From Phycisphaerae bacterium (GTDB lineage: Bacteria; Planctomycetota; Phycisphaerae; Phycisphaerales; SM1A02), in the NCBI GenBank assembly GCA_002690755.1, contig NZFT01000081.1, forward strand, positions 65,863-96,026: a stretch of DNA of 30,164 bases, in the 5' to 3' direction. Shown piece after piece: positions 22,975 through 30,164 of the stretch. Under the pieces are notes generated by a model. The model saw only the letters and a list, made by a program, of their open reading frames with translations. It ran no database searches and had not been told where the DNA came from. Each line of letters begins with the position of its first letter. The stretch's first letter is position 1. The position numbers and the translations under genes were made by a program.

Positions 22975-23901
22975 ATGTCCAGCTTCACACCACGCCGCGC
23001 CAGCACGGCCGAGCCCGTTCCATCCACGTCGTCGGCTGAAGCATCCGAGACGGAAACCCGGCTCCGACTCTGCCTGCCCAAGGGGCGGATGCAGGGAGGG
23101 GTCGAGTCACTCCTCGCGGATGCAGGTCTGCGGGTGCGCCCGACGAGCCGGGGATATCGACCGAGCATCGAGGGAATCCCGGGCGTCGCCGCGAAACTGA
23201 TGAAGCCTCCCGCCATCGTCTCCATGCTTTCGGAGGGCTCGAGGGATCTCGGTTTCGCCGGGGCGGACTGGGCCCGGGAGTCGGGCGCCGACCTGGTCGA
23301 GATCCTCGACACCGGTCTCGATCCGGTCCGGATCGTGACCGCGGCGCCGGACGGATTCGACCTCGAAGCATCGGGAACCGTCCGAGTTGCAAGCGAGATG
23401 CCCAACGTCGCCGCAGACTGGGCTCGCGAGCGAGGCCTCCGGATCGTTCCCGTTCGGAGCTGGGGCACCACCGAAGTGCTTCCCCCGGAAGATGCGGACG
23501 TCGTCGTCGACGTCGTCCAGACCGGGGCGACCCTCGAGGCCAACGGCCTTCGAATCGTGGATGTCGTCATGCAGTCATCGACGCGGCTGTACGCGAGTCG
23601 CGAAGCCGCGGAGGATACGACTCGACGTCGCTTGATCGATCGGGTGGCGAATCTGATCGAATCGGTGCTGGAAGCGCGACGGCGGATGCTGGTCGAGTTG
23701 AACGTGGATGAGGATCGTCTCGATGCGGTGCTCGCGGTGCTTCCGTGCATGCGACGACCGACGGTGTCACCACTGGCCGGCGGTGGATTCGCGGTTCGAT
23801 CGGCCGTCCCGCGTTCCGACGTCGCGACGCTGGTGCTCGAACTCAAGGAAGCCGGGGGAACGGATCTCGTCATCAGCGAGCCGAGGCAGGTGATCCCTTG
23901 A
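22975..23901 (+). CDS. hisG: ATP phosphoribosyltransferase (long form)
   Basis: First step of histidine synthesis: ATP plus PRPP to phosphoribosyl-ATP. The 308-aa protein has a non-conserved N-terminal tail (about 1-28), then the catalytic domain with L-C-L-P-K-G-R-M and the PRPP-binding run D-V-V-V-D-V-V-Q-T-G-A-T-L-E-A-N-G-L. The C-terminal part (about 225-308) is the regulatory ACT-like domain of long-form HisG, with R-R-P-T-V-S-P-L and a V-I-S-E-P-R-Q-V-I-P end. Long-form enzymes are inhibited by histidine directly and do not need HisZ. The ATG at 22975 lacks a strong ribosome-binding site. It is the first structural gene after the attenuator and overlaps hisC by 4 bp (TTGA). Confidence 0.94.
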   Translation: MSSFTPRRASTAEPVPSTSSAEASETETRLRLCLPKGRMQGGVESLLADAGLRVRPTSRGYRPSIEGIPGVAAKLMKPPAIVSMLSEGSRDLGFAGADWARESGADLVEILDTGLDPVRIVTAAPDGFDLEASGTVRVASEMPNVAADWARERGLRIVPVRSWGTTEVLPPEDADVVVDVVQTGATLEANGLRIVDVVMQSSTRLYASREAAEDTTRRRLIDRVANLIESVLEARRRMLVELNVDEDRLDAVLAVLPCMRRPTVSPLAGGGFAVRSAVPRSDVATLVLELKEAGGTDLVISEPRQVIP

Positions 23902-25631
23902 ATTCCCAGACCGCCATCCGACCGGTCGTCCCACCGGTGAACGCCGAGTCCACGCGCAGACGCGATCGAGACTCCCTCGGACGCCCGATCGACCTTCGAC
24001 TCGATGCCAACGAGTGTCGTTCCACCGACGCTTCGTTCGAGGCCGGCTTGACCGGTGGGACCGGCATGGATCTCGCGGCCTATCCCGACCGCCGATCGTT
24101 GGAGTCCGTGATCGCGATGCGGGCCGGGATCGACGTCGGCCGAGTGGTGGTGACCGCGGGCGCCGACGACGCGATCGACCGGATCTGCCGCGAATTCCTG
24201 GCACCCGGCGCCGGCATCACCCTGCTCGATCCCACGTTTCCGATGTTCGAGCGGTTTGCCGGGTCGTGCGGTGGCCGGGTGGATCGCGTGGTGTGGATGG
24301 AGGGCGATTTTCCGATCGAGGCGGTGATCGAATCCGGCCGGAACGCCGCCGTCGTCGCCCTCGTGACTCCGAACAACCCGACGGGTCTTTCGATCCCGAG
24401 CGACGCGATCCGCCGGGTTCGCGAGGAACTCCCCGACGCGCTCCTGGTGATCGACCTCGCGTACGCGGAGTTCGCGACCTCCGATCCGGGGGCCGAGCTC
24501 CGTGACCTTCCGAACACCATCGTGATCCGGACCTTGAGCAAGGCCTGGGGCCTCGCCGGACTGCGGGTCGGATGGACCGAGTCTTCGCCGGCGATCGCCT
24601 TGAAGATCCGCGAGTCGGGTGGGCCCTATCCCGTCGCCTCGGTCTCCCTCGACATCGCCTCGAAGACGCTCCTCGACCCATCGACCGAAGCGGCGATGTG
24701 GAACCGGGTCGAACGCATCCGGTCCAATCGAGATCGGATGATCGACTGGCTGGATCGCCGCGGCATCGAGCGACTGCCTTCCGAAGGCAACTTCGTCCTG
24801 ATGAATCCCGCCAACGCTCGATGGATCGCGGATGCCCTGGCGTCGGCGGGAATCGCGGTCCGAACCTTCCGCGAATCGGTCGTGGACGGTTGGATCAGGA
24901 TCACGATCCCCGTCGATTCGATGGATCTCGACCGGGTTCTCGACGTGATGGACACGGCCTTGAGGCCGGAAGCGATCATCTTCGATCTCGACGGCGTGAT
25001 CGCCGACGTGTCGCGTTCGTACCGGGTCGCGATTCGCACGACCGCGGAAGCGTTCGGCGCGGTGGTCGAAGCGGGTGCGATCGAGTCGATCAAGGCGGAA
25101 GGTGACGCCAACGATGACTGGGTCCTCACTCGCCTTCTGATCGAACGGAGCGGTATCGGCGTCGATCCCGACGCGGTGACCGAGGAATTCCAGCGTCGGT
25201 ATCTCGGTGAGGGCGATCGGCCGGGCCTTCGCGACCGCGAGTCGATGCTGATCGATTCGACGTTCCTGCCTCGGCTTCGAGCGCGAATGCCGATCGGTCT
25301 GGTGACCGGACGCCCGCGCGCGGAAGTCATCTGGTTTCTGGACCGTTACGAACTGACCGATCGCTTCGACGCGGTGGTGGCCCGCGAGGATGCCCCGCTG
25401 AAGCCGTCGCCGCTGGGGATTCGGTCGGCGATGAAGGCGATGGGGGTCGGACGGGCGTGGTTCGTCGGTGACACGGTGGACGACGTGGCGGCCGCGAAGA
25501 CCGCGGGACTCATTCCGATCGGCGTCTCCGGGGATGACGCCGGCGACTCGATCCTGTTCGGTGCCGGTGCGGCCCGGGTGGTCCGGCCGGGTCCGGCGAT
25601 GCAGCGATTCATCGAGGGTGTGACGCCATGA
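23898..25631 (+). CDS. hisC: Histidinol-phosphate aminotransferase fused to HAD phosphatase
   Basis: A 577-aa fusion. Residues 1 to about 352 are a class I/II PLP aminotransferase of the HisC type: L-D-A-N-E, Y-P-D, T-P-N-N-P-T-G, and the Schiff-base Lys215 in T-L-S-K-A-W-G-L-A-G-L-R-V-G. Residues about 358-577 are a HAD-superfamily hydrolase with D-x-D-G at Asp363/Asp365 (I-I-F-D-L-D-G-V), V-T-G-R-P, K-P-S-P and G-D-T-V-D-D, all four HAD motifs. The aminotransferase makes histidinol phosphate; the HAD domain is a good candidate for its phosphatase, because no other phosphatase is encoded in the operon portion seen. The start is TTG 23898, overlapping the hisG stop as TTGA, with AGGTG 5 bases before it; GTG 23937 is an alternative. 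It overlaps hisB by ATGA. Confidence 0.92.
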   Translation: MNSQTAIRPVVPPVNAESTRRRDRDSLGRPIDLRLDANECRSTDASFEAGLTGGTGMDLAAYPDRRSLESVIAMRAGIDVGRVVVTAGADDAIDRICREFLAPGAGITLLDPTFPMFERFAGSCGGRVDRVVWMEGDFPIEAVIESGRNAAVVALVTPNNPTGLSIPSDAIRRVREELPDALLVIDLAYAEFATSDPGAELRDLPNTIVIRTLSKAWGLAGLRVGWTESSPAIALKIRESGGPYPVASVSLDIASKTLLDPSTEAAMWNRVERIRSNRDRMIDWLDRRGIERLPSEGNFVLMNPANARWIADALASAGIAVRTFRESVVDGWIRITIPVDSMDLDRVLDVMDTALRPEAIIFDLDGVIADVSRSYRVAIRTTAEAFGAVVEAGAIESIKAEGDANDDWVLTRLLIERSGIGVDPDAVTEEFQRRYLGEGDRPGLRDRESMLIDSTFLPRLRARMPIGLVTGRPRAEVIWFLDRYELTDRFDAVVAREDAPLKPSPLGIRSAMKAMGVGRAWFVGDTVDDVAAAKTAGLIPIGVSGDDAGDSILFGAGAARVVRPGPAMQRFIEGVTP

Positions 25632-26251
25632 TTCCGACGAGCAAGACCGAATCGACTGAAACCTCGTCTGCAGGACGCACCGGAACCTTCCGCCGAGCGA
25701 CCCGGGAGACCCGGATCGAGGGTCGGATCGACCTCGATCCGGTCGAACCGACCGTCGACATCGCCACCGGAATCGGCATGCTCGATCACTTGATGACGGC
25801 GTTCGCGGTGCACGCCGGAATCGGACTCGAAGTCCGCTGCGACGGTGATCTCGAAGTCGACGATCACCACGTGACGGAGGACTGCGCCATCGTGCTCGCG
25901 ACCCTGATCGGCGAAGCCCTCGGCGATCGCACCGGCATCGAACGGTTCGGTTGGGCGCTCGTCCCGCTGGATGAATCGCTGTCTCGGAGCGCGATCGATC
26001 TGGCCCGGCGTCCCAGCGCAACCATCGACCTCGATCTCCTCCGTCCTTCGGTCGGTGGCCTGGCGTGCGAGAACGCCACGCACTTTCTCGAGACGCTCGC
26101 GCTCACCGCGCCGTTCACGCTCCACGTCCGGGTGCTTGAGGGTCGAAACGACCACCACAAGATGGAATCCGCGTTCAAGTCGATCGCGGTGGCGTTTCGA
26201 GCCGCGATTCGAACCTGTGATCGGATGACCAGCACCAAGGGAGTGCTCTGA
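25628..26251 (+). CDS. hisB: Imidazoleglycerol-phosphate dehydratase
   Basis: The 207-aa monofunctional dehydratase converts imidazole glycerol phosphate to imidazole acetol phosphate. It carries the metal-binding histidine and glutamate motifs G-M-L-D-H-L-M, D-D-H-H-V-T-E-D, H-F-L-E-T-L-A and N-D-H-H-K-M-E-S-A-F-K-S, and ends in the typical S-T-K-G-V-L. There is no N-terminal HAD phosphatase domain as in E. coli HisB, so the phosphatase function must come from elsewhere. Four bases overlap hisC-HAD (ATGA), and one base overlaps hisH. All conserved residues are present. Confidence 0.96.
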   Translation: MIPTSKTESTETSSAGRTGTFRRATRETRIEGRIDLDPVEPTVDIATGIGMLDHLMTAFAVHAGIGLEVRCDGDLEVDDHHVTEDCAIVLATLIGEALGDRTGIERFGWALVPLDESLSRSAIDLARRPSATIDLDLLRPSVGGLACENATHFLETLALTAPFTLHVRVLEGRNDHHKMESAFKSIAVAFRAAIRTCDRMTSTKGVL

Positions 26252-26874
26252 TGGATCGAAGCATCTACATCGTGGATACCGGGGTGGCGAACATGTCGTC
26301 CATCGAAGCGGGGTTCCGACGCCTGGGGGTCCCGGTGGTTCGGGGCGTCGATCCCGGCGTGGTCGCCACCGCGACGGCCGTCGTGCTTCCGGGCGTGGGC
26401 AGTTTCGCAGCGGGCATCGCCGCGATCGATCGGAACGGTCTTCGGGCCTCCATCATCGCTCGCTTCGACGAGGGCCGGCCCATCCTCGCCATCTGCCTCG
26501 GACTCCAGATGCTGTGTCGAGGCAGCGCCGAGGCGCCGGGCGTCGCGGGACTCGGCGTGATCGATGCGGCGATCGAGGCGATGCCGCCGGCGGCGGTGCG
26601 ACCTCAGATGGGTTGGAACCGGATCGAGGCGTCGGGTGGCCCGATGCTCGATTCGGGAGACGCCTACTTCGCGAACGGATTCGCGTTGCGATCGGCGCCC
26701 GCGGACTGGAAGGCATCGTGGAGCGAAGACGAAGGCGACTTCATCGCCGGACTCGAACGTGGACGAACCGTCGCCTGTCAGTTCCATCCCGAGATATCGG
26801 GGCGCTTCGGGGCCGGGATCCTGGCGCGGTGGACCGAATCCGCCTTTGAAGCGGAGGTCGTGCGATGCGTCTGA
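26251..26874 (+). CDS. hisH: Imidazole glycerol phosphate synthase, glutaminase subunit
   Basis: The 207-aa class I glutamine amidotransferase subunit supplies ammonia to HisF. The nucleophile is Cys82 in I-C-L-G-L-Q-M-L; the His179/Glu181 pair lies in Q-F-H-P-E. The oxyanion-strand region P-G-V-G-S-F is present. It starts on the last base of the hisB stop (TGATG) and overlaps hisF by 10 bp, which fits equal production of the two subunits. Confidence 0.95.
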   Translation: MDRSIYIVDTGVANMSSIEAGFRRLGVPVVRGVDPGVVATATAVVLPGVGSFAAGIAAIDRNGLRASIIARFDEGRPILAICLGLQMLCRGSAEAPGVAGLGVIDAAIEAMPPAAVRPQMGWNRIEASGGPMLDSGDAYFANGFALRSAPADWKASWSEDEGDFIAGLERGRTVACQFHPEISGRFGAGILARWTESAFEAEVVRCV

Positions 26875-27623
26875 ATCGAATCATTCCCTGTCTCGATCTG
26901 CGTGATGGACGGGTCGTGAAGGGCGTCCGCTTCGAAGGTCTTCGGGACATCGGGGACCCCGTCGAGATCGCCGGTCGATATTCGGACGCGGGTGCCGACG
27001 AGATCGTGGTGCTCGACGTGTCGGCGACCTCCGAAGGTCGATCCGCGACGCCGGCGCTGGTGCGCCGGATCCGGGAGGTGGTCGATGTTCCGGTCGTGGT
27101 CGGAGGTGGGATCGGCGACGTCGAGACGGCGAATCGCCTGCTTGACGCCGGCGCCGACAAGGTGAGCGTGAACACCGCCGCGGTGATGCGGCCGGAACTC
27201 ATCGAATCGCTTCGCGATCGCTTCGGTCGGCAGTGCGTGGTGATCGCCATCGATGCGATCCGCCGCGACCGGATGGGCTGGGAACTCCTGGTTCGATCGG
27301 GCCGGGGTCGGACCGGACTCGACGCGATCGGATGGGCGAGCCGCGCGGTGGATCTGGGTGCCGGGGAGATCCTCCTCACCAGTCACGATCGCGACGGCAC
27401 GCGATCGGGGTACGACCTCGGACTGATTCGATCCATCACCCGTGCGGTATCGGTGCCGGTGGTGGCGAGTGGCGGCGCCGCCTCGTGGCGGGACTTCGCA
27501 GCCGCGTTCGCGTCGGGTGCCACCGGCGCCCTCGCGGCCGGTGTGTTTCACGAGGGTCAGGTGGGGATCGGCGATCTCAAGCGATCGTTGCTCGCCGCAG
27601 GAAAGGAGATTCGGACATGCTGA
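26865..27623 (+). CDS. hisF: Imidazole glycerol phosphate synthase, cyclase subunit
   Basis: The 252-aa (beta/alpha)8 barrel converts PRFAR with ammonia to IGP and AICAR. Catalytic Asp11 (C-L-D-L-R-D-G) and Asp130 (V-I-A-I-D-A) are present, as are Lys19 and the phosphate-binding G-G-G-I and S-G-G-A loops. Length is normal. It lies directly after hisH with overlap and ends 7 bp inside the hisA fusion gene. Confidence 0.96.
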   Translation: MRLNRIIPCLDLRDGRVVKGVRFEGLRDIGDPVEIAGRYSDAGADEIVVLDVSATSEGRSATPALVRRIREVVDVPVVVGGGIGDVETANRLLDAGADKVSVNTAAVMRPELIESLRDRFGRQCVVIAIDAIRRDRMGWELLVRSGRGRTGLDAIGWASRAVDLGAGEILLTSHDRDGTRSGYDLGLIRSITRAVSVPVVASGGAASWRDFAAAFASGATGALAAGVFHEGQVGIGDLKRSLLAAGKEIRTC

Positions 27624-28894
27624 TTCCATCGATCGACATTTCAAAGGGGCGCGCCGTCCAGTGGAGGCAGGGCCGGGAGTTCCTGCTCGACGGCGGAGAT
27701 CCCTTCGTGCACATGAACCGATTCGCGCGTCTCGGCGAGGTCGCCATCGTCGATCTCGACGCCGCGGTCGGTCAGGGTGACAACCGTGACCTCATCGAAC
27801 GACTCTGTCGTCGAGGACGGTGTCGGGTCGGCGGCGGTATCCGAGATCGGGCGACCGCGGTGCGGTGGCTCGATGCGGGTGCCAGCAAGGTGGTGATCGG
27901 AACCGCCGCGACCCCCGAACTGCTCTCGACGCTGCCCCGCGAACGGGTGATCGCCGCGGTGGACGCCTGGGACGGCGAGGTGGTCGATCGAGGCTGGCGT
28001 CGGCGCACGGGTGAGACCGTCGAAACCCGGATCGAGCGACTTCGACCCTTCGTCTCGGGATTCCTGGCGACGTTCGTCGAACACGAGGGTACCGGTGCGG
28101 GGCTGGACCTCGAACGCGCCAAGCTGCTGCGGGGACTGGTCGGTGACCGTCAGCTGGTGGCCGCGGGCGGGACGAAGTCCGTGGAGGAGATCGTGTCGCT
28201 CGACCGAATCGGGGTCGACGTCCAGGTCGGACGCGCGCTGTATGAAGAAGGGCTGGATCCAGCGGAGATCATCGGCGGACTGCTTCACAGCGATCGGCCG
28301 GACGGTCTCTGGCCGACCGTGGTGTGTGACGAGTCGGGTGCGGCGATGGGACTGGCGTGGTCGAATCCGGCGAGCCTGGGTCGCGCGCTCGACACCGGTC
28401 GTGGCGTTTACTGGTCACGACGTCGCGGACTCTGGGAGAAGGGATCGACGTCGGGTGCCGAACAGGAACTGGTCCGCGTCGACCTCGACTGCGATCGGGA
28501 TGCGATCCGATTCACGGTGCGGCAGCGTGGCGCAGGCTTCTGTCACGAGGGCACCTTCGGATGCTGGGGCGACCGGCAGGGCGTCCCCGCGATCGCCGAC
28601 CGGATCACCGATCGGATCCGGACGTCGGATCCCGAATCGTACACCGCCCGGCTCGCGTCCGATGCAGGTCTCCTTCGTGCGAAGCTCGTGGAGGAGGCCG
28701 GTGAACTCGCGGACGCGGTCACCACCGACGAGACGGTCCACGAAGCCGCCGATCTTCTCTACTTCACGCTGACCACGCTCGCGAGTCGCGGCGTCGGACT
28801 GGACGCGGTCGTCGCCGAACTGGAACGTCGAACCGGTCGTCTGACGCGTCGCGGTGGAGAAGCCAAGACCCCTGATCTGGAGATCACGTCATGA
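27617..28894 (+). CDS. hisA: HisA-HisI-HisE three-domain fusion
   Basis: A 425-aa protein with three pathway activities. Residues 1 to about 225 are HisA (ProFAR isomerase): Asp7 in P-S-I-D-I-S-K-G, G-G-G-I-R, and Asp116 in V-D-A-W-D-G. Residues about 229-318 are HisI (phosphoribosyl-AMP cyclohydrolase): Y-W-S-R-R-R, W-E-K-G-S-T-S-G, and zinc/metal ligands in L-D-C-D (Cys292) and F-C-H-E-G-T-F-G-C (Cys309, His310, Cys316). Residues about 322-410 are HisE (phosphoribosyl-ATP pyrophosphohydrolase): K-L-V-E-E-A-G-E-L and E-A-A-D-L-L-Y-F. Fusion of HisI and HisE is common; the addition of HisA is not. One protein thus covers steps 2, 3 and 4. AAAGGAG lies 8 bases before the ATG, within hisF. It overlaps hisD by 4 bp. 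Confidence 0.94.
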   Translation: MLIPSIDISKGRAVQWRQGREFLLDGGDPFVHMNRFARLGEVAIVDLDAAVGQGDNRDLIERLCRRGRCRVGGGIRDRATAVRWLDAGASKVVIGTAATPELLSTLPRERVIAAVDAWDGEVVDRGWRRRTGETVETRIERLRPFVSGFLATFVEHEGTGAGLDLERAKLLRGLVGDRQLVAAGGTKSVEEIVSLDRIGVDVQVGRALYEEGLDPAEIIGGLLHSDRPDGLWPTVVCDESGAAMGLAWSNPASLGRALDTGRGVYWSRRRGLWEKGSTSGAEQELVRVDLDCDRDAIRFTVRQRGAGFCHEGTFGCWGDRQGVPAIADRITDRIRTSDPESYTARLASDAGLLRAKLVEEAGELADAVTTDETVHEAADLLYFTLTTLASRGVGLDAVVAELERRTGRLTRRGGEAKTPDLEITS

Positions 28895-30164
28895 ACGAAT
28901 CTCTTCTTCCAAATCGGTCGGTGGATGCGGCGATCGAAAGGACTCCGGCGGTGGTTCCCGAGGCCCTGGCCTTCGCCGGTTCGATGCTCGACGCGATTCG
29001 AGCCGGCGGCGAACCGGTGATCGTGGCGCAGATGGACCGATTCGACGAACGTGGCCCGGGCGATCCGGTGACGATGGATCGCGATCGGATGCGCCTGGCG
29101 GTGGATCGCGTTCCCGCGGCGTCGAGACGCATCATCGAATCGGCGGCCACGCGGATTCGATCGTTCGCCGAGCGGCAGTTCACGGCGCTTTCTCCGGTGC
29201 GGATCGCGTCCGGACCCGCTTCGGGCGGAGGATTCGAATCCGGTCACGACCTCGTCCCGATCGAATCGGTGGGCTGCTACGCCCCCGGTGGTCGGTACCC
29301 CCTGCCGTCGAGCGTCCTGATGACCGCGATTCCGGCTCGGGTGGCGGGCGTCTCGATGGTTCGAGTGGCGAGCCCGAATCCCACCGAAGCGATGCTTGCG
29401 GCAGCCTGGTTCGCCGACGCCGACTCGGTGCTGGGTGCGGGTGGCGTGCACGCGATCGGCGCGTTCGCCGAAGGATGCTTCGGTACTCGATGCGACATGA
29501 TCGTCGGTCCGGGGAACCGCTACGTCACGGCGGCGAAGGCGCTGGTCGCCGGGCCGGTTCACGGACCGGTGAAGATCGACGGGATCGCGGGCCCGAGCGA
29601 ACTACTGATCCTCGCGGACGGGGATGCGGATCCCGAGGTGATCGCCGCGGATCTGATCGCGCAGGCCGAACATGATCCGGACGCGGGGGTCTGGGTCGCC
29701 ACCACGGCGTCGTCGGCCGGTTCGAACATCCGATCCGCGGTGCGGCGGCGGTTGGAATCGCTGCCGGAACCGAACCGTGCCAATGCGACCGCCGCGCTCC
29801 GCCGGGGCGGCGTCTTCCGAGTGGACGACCGGGACGGACTTGTGATGATCGCGGACCGGATCGCCGCCGAACACCTCGAGATCCTGACCGAGGATCCGGA
29901 TGAAATCGCGGGGCGGGTGCGTCACGCCGGCGGGGTGTTCATCGGCGGTGGTGCGGGCGAGGTCTTCGGGGACTACGGGATCGGACCGAACCACGTCCTT
30001 CCCACCGGGGGAACCGCACGATTCACCGCCGGGCTTTCGGTGCTCGATTTCCTCCGGGTCCGCACCTGGCTTCGGGCGTCGCCGACGGGACCGAAGACGA
30101 AGGACATCGAGGAGATCGCGGCGTTCGCGCGGATGGAGGGGCTCGAGGGTCATGCCCGGGCCGC
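28891..30164 (+). CDS. hisD: Histidinol dehydrogenase, partial (right edge)
   Basis: The zinc enzyme oxidises L-histidinol to L-histidine in two NAD-dependent steps. 424 residues are visible, nearly the whole protein, with no stop before the edge. Zinc ligands are present: Gln258 and His261 in A-Q-A-E-H-D-P, Asp361 in G-D-Y-G-I-G-P-N-H, and His421 in L-E-G-H-A four residues before the edge. The catalytic pair Glu327-His328 lies in A-E-H-L-E-I. The substrate loop G-G-R-Y-P-L-P-S-S is intact. It starts by ATGA overlap with the hisA-I-E gene. Its place at the end, instead of second as in enterobacteria, is part of this operon's order. Confidence 0.95.
   Translation, partial: MNESLLPNRSVDAAIERTPAVVPEALAFAGSMLDAIRAGGEPVIVAQMDRFDERGPGDPVTMDRDRMRLAVDRVPAASRRIIESAATRIRSFAERQFTALSPVRIASGPASGGGFESGHDLVPIESVGCYAPGGRYPLPSSVLMTAIPARVAGVSMVRVASPNPTEAMLAAAWFADADSVLGAGGVHAIGAFAEGCFGTRCDMIVGPGNRYVTAAKALVAGPVHGPVKIDGIAGPSELLILADGDADPEVIAADLIAQAEHDPDAGVWVATTASSAGSNIRSAVRRRLESLPEPNRANATAALRRGGVFRVDDRDGLVMIADRIAAEHLEILTEDPDEIAGRVRHAGGVFIGGGAGEVFGDYGIGPNHVLPTGGTARFTAGLSVLDFLRVRTWLRASPTGPKTKDIEEIAAFARMEGLEGHARA

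Noticed and set aside
22911..26021. 1036-codon minus-strand frame opposite hisG, hisC and hisB
   Set aside because: It is a codon-bias shadow of the his genes, rich in Arg/Ser/Pro with no domain features.

Overview
This 30.2 kb window of high-GC DNA with dense, often overlapping genes looks like a chromosomal segment of a planctomycete, most likely of the Phycisphaerae type. The evidence is the gene content: a PVC-type (Planctomycetes-Verrucomicrobia-Chlamydiae) propeller/HEAT/cytochrome c protein, a secreted DUF1080 protein, a secreted SGNH hydrolase with a GxDLY domain, a MoxR/DUF58 pair and a DsbB with its DUF5993 partner. The lineage is an inference. No phage, IS element, CRISPR array, tRNA or rRNA gene was found.

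Layout. 1-1710 (minus): moxR ATPase followed by a DUF58 protein cut by the left edge. 1859-2713 (plus): mutM. 2714-3151: a 438-bp intergenic region with DnaA-box-like sites, an AT-richer stretch and a probable dnaA terminator; it is a possible oriC. 3152-5650 (minus): dnaA, with a good sigma70-type promoter, and an RNase Z-like metallo-beta-lactamase-fold hydrolase. 5761-7142 (plus): an Hpt protein and a receiver-GGDEF diguanylate cyclase. 7144-13052: a secreted DUF1080 protein (minus), a secreted cytochrome c protein (plus) and a TolC-type outer-membrane protein (minus). 13053-18657 (plus): a GH35-like protein with a changed active site, an M48 metalloprotease, a 52-aa DUF5993 membrane protein and DsbB. 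18642-19925 (minus): a porin. 19972-22744 (plus): an SGNH hydrolase overlapping an SLC13-type transporter. 22745-30164 (plus): a histidine biosynthesis operon running off the right edge.

The histidine operon is the highlight. Its order is hisG, hisC-HAD, hisB, hisH, hisF, hisA-hisI-hisE and hisD, and every junction overlaps by 1-10 bp. Two proteins are fusions: an aminotransferase joined to a HAD phosphatase, which could supply the otherwise missing histidinol-phosphatase step, and a three-domain HisA-HisI-HisE protein. In front of hisG there is an unannotated 28-codon ORF with 7 histidine codons among codons 7-22, followed by an 11-bp GC-rich hairpin with six T's. This is the arrangement of a ribosome-mediated histidine attenuator, a regulatory system well known in enterobacteria; I have no knowledge of it being described in planctomycetes.

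Several convergent gene pairs end on top of each other (7142/7144, 11053/11037 and 18657/18642), which leaves no room for terminators between them.
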